DNA of 64,000 nt from Paenibacillus typhae (lineage in GTDB: Bacteria; Bacillota; Bacilli; Paenibacillales; Paenibacillaceae), in NCBI RefSeq assembly GCF_900099765.1, contig NZ_FNDX01000008.1, positions 1 through 64,000 of the forward strand, given 5' to 3'. The first letter of the stretch is position 1. The number at the start of each line of letters is the position of its first letter. The notes below the pieces were generated by a model. That model ran no database searches, had not been told where the DNA came from, and saw nothing but the letters and a program-made list of their open reading frames with translations. The translations under genes were made by a program, and so were the position numbers. Below are positions 50,823-59,235 of the stretch, one piece after another.

Positions 50823-51723
50823 ATGCTGCAGAGATTTAAAAGAATAGACGGGATTACCGTGATTGTGCTGCTTATGCTGATGGGGATCAGTATTTTGTCG
50901 ATATACAGCGTTACCCACGGCGGAGATGATAAGGGGATGCATATCCAGATGCTCCAGTATTATGGGGCGGGCTTTGTTGTATTTATTGGACTGTCCTTAT
51001 TTGATTACCGCCTGCTGGTCAAATATGCGCTGTATATTTACATCCTGGGGATTATCATTCTGGTGCTGGTCAGCCTGTTCGGAACCGTGAAGTTTGGTGC
51101 CAGAGCCTGGCTGCAGGTGGGCAGCTTCAGCTTCCAGCCGGCTGAGCTTTTTAAGCTGATTCTGATTTTAGCACTATCTTCCCTGCTGGTCCGCCTCGCT
51201 AGAAGCCAGCTCCGGTTCCGGCGGGATGTTGTCCCCCTGCAGTGATGACAGCTATCAGACGCGCAATGCGCGGATAGCCATAGGGTCCGGCGGGCTTAGC
51301 GGAGAAGGGTACCTGAAAGGGAGCTCTGTCCAGTCAGGCAAAATACCGGTGCTGTACTCTGATGCCATCTTTGCGCAGATCGCCGAGGAATTCGGATTTA
51401 TTGGTGCAGCAATACTGCTTCTGCTGTTTTTTGTCCTGATTCACCGGATGATTCTGTTTGCGCTGGAATGCAAGGATAAGGCAGGGCCTTTTCTGATTAT
51501 CGGCATAATTGCGATGCTGCTGTACCAGATTCTCGAGAACATCGGTGCCTATATCGGGCTGATGCCGCTGACAGGCATTACTCTGCCGTTCATCAGCTTT
51601 GGCGGTACCTCCATTCTGATCAATATGGCGAGTATGGGCATTGCCATGAGCGTACACTTATACGGGCAGGATGTGGAGGAGGATCTGCCTGCGCCTGCAA
51701 ATGTATTTTTGAGCAGCCGATAA
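50823..51723 (+). pseudogene. Decayed tandem copy of the SEDS (RodA-like) gene
   Basis: The first part (50823-51245) encodes a protein closely matching residues 1-140 of the gene upstream and ends in DVVPLQ and a stop. The second part resumes at about 51247, in a different frame, with SYQTRNARIAIGSGGLSGEG and runs to 51723, matching residues 236-390 of the intact copy. About 95 codons between them are missing, including the external loop with the catalytic Asp, and the junction shifts the frame. The rest is free of stops, so the damage is recent or the second half is still translated from an internal start at 51226. A nonfunctional product is the best reading. Confidence 0.88.
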
Positions 51724-51740
51724 ACTTTTGATAGATTAAT

Positions 51741-51772
51741 AGGTTTGCAGTCTCTCATTTCCGGACATACTG
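51741..51772 (+). promoter_or_regulatory. Candidate forespore sigma-F promoter of spoIIR
   Basis: GGACATACTG (51763-51772) fits the sigma-F -10 consensus GGHHANAHTR at every position. The -35 candidate AGGTTT (51741-51746), 16 bases upstream, is weak. spoIIR is a known sigma-F target in B. subtilis, which supports the call. Confidence 0.45.
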
Positions 51773-51808
51773 GGGGTATAAGAGGTTCAGGGAGAGGGGC
51801 TGCTGAAG

Positions 51809-52558
51809 ATGAAATTATTTTCGCCGGAGAGACAGGAAGCCTTACGGGTTACTTTTAAGCATACTGCCATTTTATTTTCTTTTCTGATGGTGCTGATGAT
51901 GGTCTGGGAAGGGCAAAAAAGCGATGCGGCAGTAGCGGAGTCTGTGATTCCGCAGGAATCGATCCGTCTGCGCATTCTCGCTAATTCTGACGGAGCCGGA
52001 GACCAGCTGGTCAAACGCCAGATCCGCGATGCTGTGGTAGAGCAGATGAACCAGTGGGTATCCGGACTGGAGGACCCGCAGAGCCTGGAACAGGCCCGCT
52101 CCTTGATCAAAAGCCATCTGCCGGAGCTGAATAAGCTGGTCGCCCGGGAACTGCTGCAGCGGGAGATTGATTATGATTTCAAGGTCGAGCTTGGCGTTGT
52201 GCCATTCCCGACCAAACTGTATGGCGGAACGGTATATCCGGCCGGTGAATATGAAGCAGTGCGCATTACGCTTGGAGCAGGTAAAGGACAAAACTGGTGG
52301 TGTGTGCTGTTTCCGCCGCTTTGCTTCATCGATGCGGGGAGCGGCGACGCTGCAGCCAAAGGAACGGAAGTTGCTTCGGCTGCCGGTGCGAAGACAAGTG
52401 TTAATAATAAAAGTGCGGATAACAATGATAATAATGCAGTTAACAATACTGCGGCGGGATCTTCAGACGGCGGAGAAGCGGAAGCTCCCGAGGTGCGCTT
52501 CTTCCTATGGGATATGCTGAAGAATCTTTGGAGCTGGATCAGCGGGTTATGGGCTTGA
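51809..52558 (+). CDS. spoIIR: Stage II sporulation protein R
   Basis: A 249-residue exported signal made in the forespore that activates the SpoIIGA protease in the mother cell, which then processes pro-sigma-E. A signal/anchor helix lies at about 18-36 (TAILFSFLMVLMMVWEG). The family core IRLRILANSDGAGDQLVKRQ and the segment WWCVLFPPLCFIDAGSG are present. The C-terminal part is extended by an Asn/Ala/Ser-rich linker (about 190-225) and a Trp-rich end. GGGAGAGGGG precedes the ATG. Its position after prfA-prmC is conserved in Bacilli, and its presence shows that the organism can form spores. Confidence 0.95.
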   Translation: MKLFSPERQEALRVTFKHTAILFSFLMVLMMVWEGQKSDAAVAESVIPQESIRLRILANSDGAGDQLVKRQIRDAVVEQMNQWVSGLEDPQSLEQARSLIKSHLPELNKLVARELLQREIDYDFKVELGVVPFPTKLYGGTVYPAGEYEAVRITLGAGKGQNWWCVLFPPLCFIDAGSGDAAAKGTEVASAAGAKTSVNNKSADNNDNNAVNNTAAGSSDGGEAEAPEVRFFLWDMLKNLWSWISGLWA

Positions 52559-52594
52559 TCTCCGCAATATATGCCGGGTTATAGACATACCGGG

Positions 52595-52623
52595 GCGGCT
52601 CTGTCCTGACGGAGCCGCTTTTT
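52595..52623 (+). terminator. Rho-independent terminator after spoIIR
   Basis: GCGGCTC (52595-52601) pairs with GAGCCGC (52612-52618), followed by TTTTT. Confidence 0.88.
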
Positions 52624-52707
52624 GCTGCAATAAGCTTTCTTTGGAAGTCATGATTGTCCTAATGCACGCATATCGTTGTTGTACAAGACATTCAGACTTT
52701 TGGGGGT

Positions 52708-53280
52708 ATGGGCATGGCAGGGGTTTATCCTGGCTGGGGCCAGATTGTAACGATTGCCATTATGGCAATTGCACTGGGTATGGATGCCTTTTCGCTTGGT
52801 GTAGGAATCGGGATGAAGGGCATCCGCCTGCTGCATGTGCTGCAGCTCAGCCTGCTGATCGCGTTTTTTCATGTGCTGATGCCGTTGCTGGGCTTATTCA
52901 CCGGCAGTTACGTAGGCCATTTACTGGGACAAGTAACGACTTATGCAGCCGGCGGGCTGCTGATTCTGCTGGGCGGGCATATGGTCTGGAACACTTTCCG
53001 CAAAGAGGAAAGCACCAGCCGCCCGATGGATCACCGTACGTTCTGGGGGATGCTGATTATCTCGCTGAGTGTGAGCATTGATTCCTTTTCCGTAGGTGTA
53101 TCCCTGGGCATGTTCGTGGACAGCATCATACTAACCGTGCTGGCCTTCGGAGCCTGCGGCGGCTTCATGGCCATTACCGGCCTGCTGCTGGGCAGGCGGG
53201 TGAGCCGGGGACTGGGCGATTACGGGGAGGCGCTTGGCGGGGCGATCCTTTTGGGGTTTGGCTTGCTGTTCATCTTCTGA
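52708..53280 (+). CDS. mntP: Manganese efflux pump MntP family
   Basis: A 190-residue membrane protein with six helices and the two repeated MntP motifs, ALGMDAFSLGVGIG (about 22-35) and SLSVSIDSFSVGVSLG (about 118-133), each with the metal-binding Asp. It exports manganese and corresponds to YwlD of the B. subtilis block. The start is either the ATG at 52708 or the ATG two codons later, which has better distance to the only G-rich ribosome site (GGGGG). The yybP-ykoY manganese riboswitch, common before mntP, was not seen in the 90-base leader. Confidence 0.9.
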   Translation: MGMAGVYPGWGQIVTIAIMAIALGMDAFSLGVGIGMKGIRLLHVLQLSLLIAFFHVLMPLLGLFTGSYVGHLLGQVTTYAAGGLLILLGGHMVWNTFRKEESTSRPMDHRTFWGMLIISLSVSIDSFSVGVSLGMFVDSIILTVLAFGACGGFMAITGLLLGRRVSRGLGDYGEALGGAILLGFGLLFIF

Positions 53281-53331
53281 TACAATAACGGCATCAGATT
53301 ATTAAATGATTCTTTCATGGAGGTGGAAAGC

Positions 53332-53919
53332 ATGCTGCACATTTTATTCGTCTGCACCGGCAATACCTGCCGCAGTCCTATGGCTGAGGGGCTTTTGCGG
53401 AAGCTTGCAAAGGAGCGGGGCATCGAGCTTGCAGTGCGGTCTGCAGGCGTTTCCGCCATTTCCGGCACTTCCGTATCCAGACATGCCGCAGCGATTCTGC
53501 GTGAAGAAGGCATTAATGAGCCTATGAGCTCTACCCAGCTTAGCAGGGAGGCCGTGAACTGGGCGGATCTGGTGCTGACGCTGACCGGCGGGCACAAACG
53601 CCATCTGCTGCAGTATTTTCCGGAGGCAGTATCCAAAACCCATACACTCAAGGAATATGTATATAACGAGGAGTCTGTAAACGGCGATATCAGTGAGCTG
53701 GACAGCCTGTATGCCGGGGCAGAGCTCGACATCGCACTGGGCCGGGAGCCCAAGCAGGCGGACCTGCAGCGGATTATTGAAATCCGGCAGCGGATACCGA
53801 GCTTCGATATCTCTGACCCGTTTGGGGGCTCGCGGGAGGATTACGAGCTTACAGCTGCCGAGATCCGCACTGCGCTCTACAGTCTGCTCGACAAATTAGA
53901 GTCCTTACGCCGTTTGTAA
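53332..53919 (+). CDS. ywlE: Low-molecular-weight protein arginine phosphatase
   Basis: A 195-residue phosphatase. The active-site loop is C8-TGNTCRS, with Thr12 where tyrosine phosphatases have a bulkier residue; this Thr gives specificity for phospho-arginine in YwlE. The general acid lies in the DPFG motif (SDPFGGSREDY). YwlE reverses McsB-dependent arginine phosphorylation and so influences the heat-shock regulator CtsR and protein degradation. It is longer than B. subtilis YwlE (about 150) because of an insertion after residue 110 (NEESVNGDISELDSLYAGAE). The ATG at 53332 follows GGAGGTGG; the ATG at 53317 has no ribosome site. Confidence 0.92.
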   Translation: MLHILFVCTGNTCRSPMAEGLLRKLAKERGIELAVRSAGVSAISGTSVSRHAAAILREEGINEPMSSTQLSREAVNWADLVLTLTGGHKRHLLQYFPEAVSKTHTLKEYVYNEESVNGDISELDSLYAGAELDIALGREPKQADLQRIIEIRQRIPSFDISDPFGGSREDYELTAAEIRTALYSLLDKLESLRRL

Positions 53920-54046
53920 AGATGGTTGATTTTTCGGAGGCTATCCTTTAAGATGTAATAAATATTACCCGGTTCCGGTGTGACTGGCGACAAGTGTGGA
54001 TGAAACCACGATGGAGCACTGGAATAAACGGCCGGTCGCCTGGGCA

Positions 54047-54086
54047 AAAGAGCACATCCGCAGCCACCTGCGGACTGCTCTTTTTT
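54047..54086 (+). terminator. Terminator between ywlE and ywlG
   Basis: AAAAGAGC (54047-54053 region) pairs with GCTCTTTT (54077-54084) around an inner CCGCAG/CTGCGG stem, followed by a T run. Confidence 0.88.
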
Positions 54087-54125
54087 GTTTAAATCAGTAA
54101 GTAATGCTTGAGGGAGGCTTAAGCA

Positions 54126-54779
54126 ATGGATGAGGTCATGAAGCAGGGCTCGCCTGAAGAACGCGCAGCCCGCATTATATCGGGGCAGACGGAGGTTTCG
54201 GCGGGTGCGGAACTTTCGCTTGCAGCAGCTACAGCTGCTATAGTGGGCGAGCTGGCGGAAGCCGGTAAGCTGGGACCCGGAAAAATCCTTGTTGTCGGAG
54301 CCAGCACCAGTGAGGTTGCCGGTGTGCGGATCGGCACAGGCGGTGCCCTGGAAGTGGCACAGCAGCTGCTTCAGGGAATACGCCGGATAGCAGATGAGCG
54401 GGGCTTTCACACGGTTTATCAGTGCTGTGAACATCTCAACCGCTCTCTGGTCATGGAACGTTCCCTGCTGGAAGCCTTAGGGCTCAGGGAGGTTTCGGCT
54501 GTGCCGATTCCGGGGGCCGGCGGCTCTATGGCCGCAGCAGCCTATGGCTCGATGGCTGATCCGGTTTTGGCAGAGACGGTCGAGGCCCATGCCGGGATTG
54601 ACATCGGCGAGACGCTGATCGGCATGCATCTGCGCCGGGTGGCCGTGCCCTTCCGGCCAAGCCTGCGCTATATCGGTTCAGCCAGAGTGAATGCCGCCTT
54701 CAGCAGACCGCCGCTGATCGGCGGTGAACGTGCGGTCTACCGCACGCAGGAGACCAGCGGTTCCCCGCAGTGTGATTAA
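54126..54779 (+). CDS. ywlG: YwlG family protein (TIGR01440/DUF436)
   Basis: A 217-residue conserved protein of unknown function, named after YwlG from the same chromosomal block in B. subtilis. Features include LGPGKILVVGASTSEVAGVRI, YQCCEHLNRSLVMERSLLE, the Gly-rich segment PIPGAGGSMAAAAYGSM, and HAGIDIGETLIGMHLR near the end. No membrane segment or signal is seen. GAGGGAGG precedes the ATG. rpiB, which lies between ywlE and ywlG in B. subtilis, is missing here. Confidence 0.92.
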   Translation: MDEVMKQGSPEERAARIISGQTEVSAGAELSLAAATAAIVGELAEAGKLGPGKILVVGASTSEVAGVRIGTGGALEVAQQLLQGIRRIADERGFHTVYQCCEHLNRSLVMERSLLEALGLREVSAVPIPGAGGSMAAAAYGSMADPVLAETVEAHAGIDIGETLIGMHLRRVAVPFRPSLRYIGSARVNAAFSRPPLIGGERAVYRTQETSGSPQCD

Positions 54780-54879
54780 GGATTAGCGGGATTGAAGATT
54801 TGCAGTGTCGTACATCAGCGGGCATGAGTTTTAAAGGATAAGCAAGTATATATTCCACTCAGGGAGGAAGTAAATTATC

Positions 54880-56127
54880 ATGGAACAATTGCGCAAGAGT
54901 GACCCGGCAGTACTGGAAGCAATGGGACTGGAGCTGAGCCGTCAGCGTGCCAACATTGAGCTTATCGCATCGGAGAATATCGTCAGTGAAGCTGTAATGG
55001 AAGCAATGGGTTCTGTGCTTACGAACAAATATGCCGAAGGTTATCCGGGCAAACGCTATTATGGCGGCTGTGAGGATGTAGACATTGTTGAGAACCTTGC
55101 CCGTGACCGTGCCAAGCAGCTGTTCGGCGCCGATCATGCCAATGTTCAGCCGCATTCCGGTGCCCAGGCGAATATGGCGGTCTATCTGGCTGCACTTAAT
55201 CCCGGGGATACTGTACTCGGAATGAATCTTGCCCATGGCGGCCACCTGACGCACGGAAGTCCGGTGAATGCCTCCGGTTTGCTTTATAACTTCGTAGCTT
55301 ATGGTGTACAGGAAGATACCTTCCTGATTGATTATGATGAAGTGCGCAAGGCCGCCTTCAAGCACCGTCCAAAGCTGATCGTTGCCGGGGCAAGCGCCTA
55401 TCCGCGGACCATTGATTTTGAAGCACTCGGCTCCATTGCAAATGATGTCGGCGCACTGTTTATGGTCGATATGGCTCATATTGCCGGCCTCGTCGCTGCC
55501 GGATTGCACCCGAGCCCGGTACCGCATGCCCATTTTGTTACAACGACAACCCACAAAACGCTGCGCGGACCGCGCGGAGGGATGATTCTGTGCAGACAGC
55601 CTTGGGCTGCTGCAATTGATAAAGCCGTATTCCCTGGCTCCCAGGGCGGACCGCTGATGCACGTTATTGCTTCCAAAGCCGTATCCTTCGGTGAAGCGCT
55701 GCAGCCGTCATTTAAGACCTATGCCGAGAATGTAGTGAAAAATGCCAAGGTGCTTGCAGAAACGCTGATCGGTGAAGGGGTTAATATCGTTTCCGGCGGT
55801 ACGGACAATCACCTGATGCTGCTGGATACCCGTAATCTGAACATCACAGGTAAGGATGCTGAGAAGGTGCTTGATTCTATCGGCATCACTGTAAATAAAA
55901 ATGCGATTCCGTTTGACCCGACCAGCCCGTTTGTTACAAGCGGTATCCGGATCGGTACGCCTGCAGTTACTTCCCGTGGAATGGACGAGCAGGCGATGAC
56001 CGTTATCGGCCGTGTGATCGCGAATGTGCTGAAGAATCCTAAGGACGAAACGGTGCTGAGTGAAGCGGCCCGCGAGGTCGCCGAGCTTACTGAAAAATTC
56101 CCGATCTATCCTGGTTTGCAGTACTAA
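54880..56127 (+). CDS. glyA: Serine hydroxymethyltransferase
   Basis: A 415-residue PLP enzyme that converts serine and tetrahydrofolate into glycine and methylene-THF, the main one-carbon source. The PLP lysine is Lys226 in [26 protein letters not shown] and [15 protein letters not shown] in the N-terminal part are the family's substrate contacts. GGGAGGAAG precedes the ATG. It lies in the conserved order ywlG-glyA-upp and has its own terminator. Confidence 0.97.
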   Translation: MEQLRKSDPAVLEAMGLELSRQRANIELIASENIVSEAVMEAMGSVLTNKYAEGYPGKRYYGGCEDVDIVENLARDRAKQLFGADHANVQPHSGAQANMAVYLAALNPGDTVLGMNLAHGGHLTHGSPVNASGLLYNFVAYGVQEDTFLIDYDEVRKAAFKHRPKLIVAGASAYPRTIDFEALGSIANDVGALFMVDMAHIAGLVAAGLHPSPVPHAHFVTTTTHKTLRGPRGGMILCRQPWAAAIDKAVFPGSQGGPLMHVIASKAVSFGEALQPSFKTYAENVVKNAKVLAETLIGEGVNIVSGGTDNHLMLLDTRNLNITGKDAEKVLDSIGITVNKNAIPFDPTSPFVTSGIRIGTPAVTSRGMDEQAMTVIGRVIANVLKNPKDETVLSEAAREVAELTEKFPIYPGLQY

Positions 56128-56162
56128 TATCTGCCCGTTTCATTTGTATAGAGTGGAGCCAT

Positions 56163-56207
56163 GCCCCTGCAAGGACTGTTTTCCGAAGGTCTTAGCGGGG
56201 GCTTTTT
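56163..56207 (+). terminator. Rho-independent terminator after glyA
   Basis: GCCCCTGCAAGGACT (56163-56177) pairs with AGGTCTTAGCGGGGGC (56187-56202) with one internal mismatch, then TTTTT. Confidence 0.88.
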
Positions 56208-56567
56208 CTATGCCGGATCTTAACGTTGCATAATGTTCACAATTAAAAATCGGAAATTGTCGATAGATTTCATGAAATATCCATGAAAGTTCATGGAATT
56301 TTCATTAAAAACAGTGAAAGAAATGTGAAAGGTATTAAAAATGTGAATTAGCATACACTAAGGCTCGATTTATAACCTGAGAGATTACGGGTTGGGCTCA
56401 AAACTGCCTGCAGACCCTTGTTTGAAGGGCGGCAGTTTTATGCAGCTACTTTCCCTTCGGAGGTGAAATACACCTCCGGTGATGATATAATAGACAGGAT
56501 TTAGCCACCGAAGCGGCAAAAGCGCTTTCTGCGGCTGACAAGACTTACATTTACCGGAGGGACAGAA
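56208..56567 (+). other. Leader region of upp with palindromes and two hairpins
   Basis: This 360-base region has no gene. It holds TTTCATGAAA (56268-56277) and the perfect 18-bp palindrome TCCATGAA-AG-TTCATGGA (56280-56297); a sigma-E-like CATACACT (56352-56359) with GTATT 15 bases upstream; a strong hairpin AAAACTGCC ... GGCAGTTTT (56400-56439); and CGGAGGTG-AAATA-CACCTCCG (56458-56478). A consensus TATAAT (56486-56491) then lies 77 bases before upp. Their purpose is unclear. No known riboswitch or PyrR-binding loop was recognised. Confidence 0.6.
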
Positions 56568-57197
56568 ATGGGAAAATTGGTGATATGCGATCATCCTTTG
56601 ATTCAGCACAAACTGACATTTATCCGTGATGTGCGGACCAACACAAAAGAATTCAGAGAGCATGTAGATGAAGTGGCTACGCTTATGGCCTATGAAATTA
56701 CACGGGATATCCCGCTGGAGACAATCACCGTACAGACACCGGTAGCAGAGACAGAGAGCAAGGTTATTTCGGGCAGAATGCTCGGGCTGATTCCGATTCT
56801 CCGCGCCGGTCTCGGGATGACCGAGGGAGTCCTCAAACTGCTGCCTGCAGCTAAGGTGGGCCATGTAGGCCTCTTCCGTGACCCGGAAACGCTCCAGCCG
56901 GTTGAATATTATATCAAGCTTCCTACAGATGTGCAGGAACGTGAACTCATTGTAATCGATCCGATGCTGGCTACAGGCGGCTCTGCCATTGCGGCGATCA
57001 CCTCGCTGAAGAACCGCGGCTGCACCCAGATCAAGATGATGAACCTGATCGCAGCTCCTGAAGGTGTTGCGGCGGTACAGGCTGCCCATCCGGATGTGGA
57101 TATCTATGTAGCAGCACTTGATGATCACCTTAATGATCACGGATACATTGTACCTGGGCTCGGGGATGCCGGAGACCGTTTATACGGAACCAAATAG
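56568..57197 (+). CDS. upp: Uracil phosphoribosyltransferase
   Basis: A 209-residue salvage enzyme making UMP from uracil and PRPP. The start [29 protein letters not shown] [18 protein letters not shown], the PRPP loop [16 protein letters not shown] and the uracil-binding end [17 protein letters not shown] all match the family. CCGGAGGGA precedes the ATG. It follows glyA as in B. subtilis and precedes wecB and the ATP synthase operon. Confidence 0.97.
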   Translation: MGKLVICDHPLIQHKLTFIRDVRTNTKEFREHVDEVATLMAYEITRDIPLETITVQTPVAETESKVISGRMLGLIPILRAGLGMTEGVLKLLPAAKVGHVGLFRDPETLQPVEYYIKLPTDVQERELIVIDPMLATGGSAIAAITSLKNRGCTQIKMMNLIAAPEGVAAVQAAHPDVDIYVAALDDHLNDHGYIVPGLGDAGDRLYGTK

Positions 57198-57264
57198 GAA
57201 GTAACAGAGTATTAAAAGGGTAGCTCTGCAAACAGCTATCTATATAGAAGAAAGGGGTGGGAAA

Positions 57265-58422
57265 GTGTCCAAGAAAATAAAGGTAATGACAATCTTCGGA
57301 GTACGTCCGGAAGCAATCAAAATGGCGCCGCTCGTGCTTGAGCTGAACAAGCATCCTGAACATATCGAATCAGTTGTATGCGTAACCGCGCAGCACCGTG
57401 AGCTGCTGGATCAGGTACTGGAAGTGTTTAAAATCGTTCCTGATTATGACCTGGACGTTATGAAGGACCGGCAGACACTGAATGAAATCTCCATCCGTGT
57501 ACTGGAAGGGCTTGAGCCTGTCCTGCGTGAAGCGAAGCCTGATCTGGTGCTTGTCCATGGTGATACACTGACAACCTTCCTGGCGAGTTATGCTTCCTTC
57601 CTCCAGCAGATTCAGGTTGGACATGTAGAGGCGGGACTCCGGACCTGGAATAAGCTGTCTCCATACCCGGAGGAAATGAACCGCCAGCTGACAGGGGTTT
57701 TGGCAGATCTGCACTTTGCCCCGACCGACTGGTCGGCAGGGAATTTGAGACACGAGAACAAAAAGGAGTCAAGTATCTATATCACAGGCAATACCGTGAC
57801 CGATGTGTTTCAATATACCGTACAGCCGGACTACCGGCATCCGGTGCTGGATTTTGCGGCGGGAAAAAGATTAATTCTGATGACGGCGCACCGCAGGGAG
57901 TCTCAAGGCGAACCGCACCGTCATATTTTCCGTGCTGTTAAAAGAATCGCTGATGAGTTTGAAGATGTAGCTATAGTTTATCCTGTGCATCCGAGCCCTG
58001 CAGTCAAGGAGCCGGCGCATGAGATCCTGGGCGGACATCCGAGAATCAAGCTGATCGATCCGCTGGATGTCGTTGACCTGCACAATTTTTATCCGCATAC
58101 CCACCTGATTTTGACCGATTCCGGCGGCCTGCAGGAGGAAGCTCCCTCCTTTGGGGTTCCTGTGCTTGTGCTGCGTGATACGACCGAGCGCCCGGAAGGG
58201 ATCGAGGCCGGAACTTTGGAGCTTGTGGGAACGGACGAGGAGAAGGTGTATCAACGGACACATGCTCTGCTGACTGATCAGGCACTGTACCAGTCGATGA
58301 GCCGGGCCGCCAACCCGTACGGAGACGGCAAAGCTTCTGAAAGAATTGTCAATGCGATTAAGCACCATTTTGGTGTAAATGCCGATCGTCCTGAAGAATT
58401 TCATAAAACGTTCACAAATTAA
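57265..58422 (+). CDS. wecB: UDP-N-acetylglucosamine 2-epimerase (non-hydrolysing)
   Basis: A 385-residue cytosolic enzyme that interconverts UDP-GlcNAc and UDP-ManNAc, the donor for teichoic acid linkage units and other wall polymers; the Bacillus equivalent is MnaA. Family features are MTIFGVRPEAIKMAPLV, the substrate-binding VHGDTLTTFLASYA, GHVEAGLRTWNKLSPYPEE, LMTAHRRES and LTDSGGLQEEAPSFGVPVLV. The start is GTG at 57265 behind AAAGGGGTGG. It follows upp by 67 bases and precedes the ATP synthase promoter. Confidence 0.95.
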   Translation: MSKKIKVMTIFGVRPEAIKMAPLVLELNKHPEHIESVVCVTAQHRELLDQVLEVFKIVPDYDLDVMKDRQTLNEISIRVLEGLEPVLREAKPDLVLVHGDTLTTFLASYASFLQQIQVGHVEAGLRTWNKLSPYPEEMNRQLTGVLADLHFAPTDWSAGNLRHENKKESSIYITGNTVTDVFQYTVQPDYRHPVLDFAAGKRLILMTAHRRESQGEPHRHIFRAVKRIADEFEDVAIVYPVHPSPAVKEPAHEILGGHPRIKLIDPLDVVDLHNFYPHTHLILTDSGGLQEEAPSFGVPVLVLRDTTERPEGIEAGTLELVGTDEEKVYQRTHALLTDQALYQSMSRAANPYGDGKASERIVNAIKHHFGVNADRPEEFHKTFTN

Positions 58423-58557
58423 ATTTTACGCTACAAAACCTGATATGCGGCATTGAAAATACAGCATACAGTGAAACTGTACGGTTTGTATGGTTTTGAA
58501 TAAAAATGCTGTGATTATTTTCATGTTTTCATGCACTTTTGGACAATTTTCATTGAA

Positions 58558-58587
58558 TTGACAAAGAGTCTGGATATTCAGTAAAAT
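58558..58587 (+). promoter_or_regulatory. Promoter of the ATP synthase operon
   Basis: A perfect -35, TTGACA (58558-58563), and a -10, TAAAAT (58582-58587), are 18 bases apart. Transcription from here would begin only about 12 bases before the first start codon, so the leader would be very short. Confidence 0.7.
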
Positions 58588-58605
58588 TAGTTGGGATTGT
58601 AGCCT

Positions 58606-58839
58606 ATGAAAGAGCCGAAGCGTGAAGCAGGGCTGGGAAAAACCGCTCTGGTGATTGCAAGTGCAGGTACTTTGCTTGCCGCTTACATTATTATAGGTAT
58701 TTTTGCAGCAAGGTGGCTCCAACGCCTGATCGGCGGCTCGGAAATCTGGGTTGCGGTCGGTGCGATTTCCGGTATGGCTCTGGGAATTATCAATGTCGCC
58801 CTGTTAATCAAAAAATTTCTGGGGGAGCAAAATGGATAA
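58606..58839 (+). CDS. AtpZ/AtpI-type small membrane protein
   Basis: A 77-residue protein with two transmembrane helices (about 14-34 and 46-68) joined by a short loop with ARWLQRLIGGSEIWV. Such proteins head many ATP synthase operons and are proposed to help assembly of the c-ring or magnesium supply. No clear ribosome site lies before the ATG at 58606 (TTGGGATTGTAG only), consistent with a short leader. The end overlaps atpI by eight bases. Confidence 0.75.
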   Translation: MKEPKREAGLGKTALVIASAGTLLAAYIIIGIFAARWLQRLIGGSEIWVAVGAISGMALGIINVALLIKKFLGEQNG

Positions 58840-59209
58840 TATGACTCCCATGATCAATGCCGTAACAAGGGTCACATTTGTACTCATGGCAGGATTGCTG
58901 ATGGGATATGCTCTTCATCATGAAACCCGTGCAGTCACACTAGGGATGACACTCGGTTTGGTTGCGGGTATTGTGAACTTCCGTTATCTTGCCGTAAAAG
59001 TGCGGCGGGTAGCCGAATCGGTTGCGAATAATGAGGGGAAGGCTTTCAGTCTCGGGTTTGTCACGCGGATCAGCTTTGCCATTCTGGTGACCATGTTCTC
59101 GGTCAAGATTGAGCATTTCTCGCTGGAGGCTACCATTGCTGGAATCTTTATTCCCCAGCTTCTCTCTATTCCGGTAGGGATTTATCTGAGTGTTAAGAAC
59201 AAGCTTTAA
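58832..59209 (+). CDS. atpI: ATP synthase subunit I
   Basis: A 125-residue membrane protein with four hydrophobic helices, matching the ATP synthase I family that assists c-ring assembly. The segments MGYALHHETRAVTLGMTLGL and LAVKVRRVAESVANNEGK are visible. GGGGGAGCAA precedes the ATG, inside the end of the preceding gene. It occupies the usual place just before atpB. Confidence 0.85.
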   Translation: MDNMTPMINAVTRVTFVLMAGLLMGYALHHETRAVTLGMTLGLVAGIVNFRYLAVKVRRVAESVANNEGKAFSLGFVTRISFAILVTMFSVKIEHFSLEATIAGIFIPQLLSIPVGIYLSVKNKL

Positions 59210-59235
59210 GATTAAAGGGAAAGGGGGATGATACC

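Noticed and set aside
51226..51723. Separate short SEDS-like gene
   Set aside because: It matches only the C-terminal part of the neighbouring gene and begins at the deletion junction, so it is treated as half of a pseudogene.
52624..52707. yybP-ykoY manganese riboswitch before mntP
   Set aside because: The leader after the spoIIR terminator is under 90 bases and lacks the conserved loops of that class.
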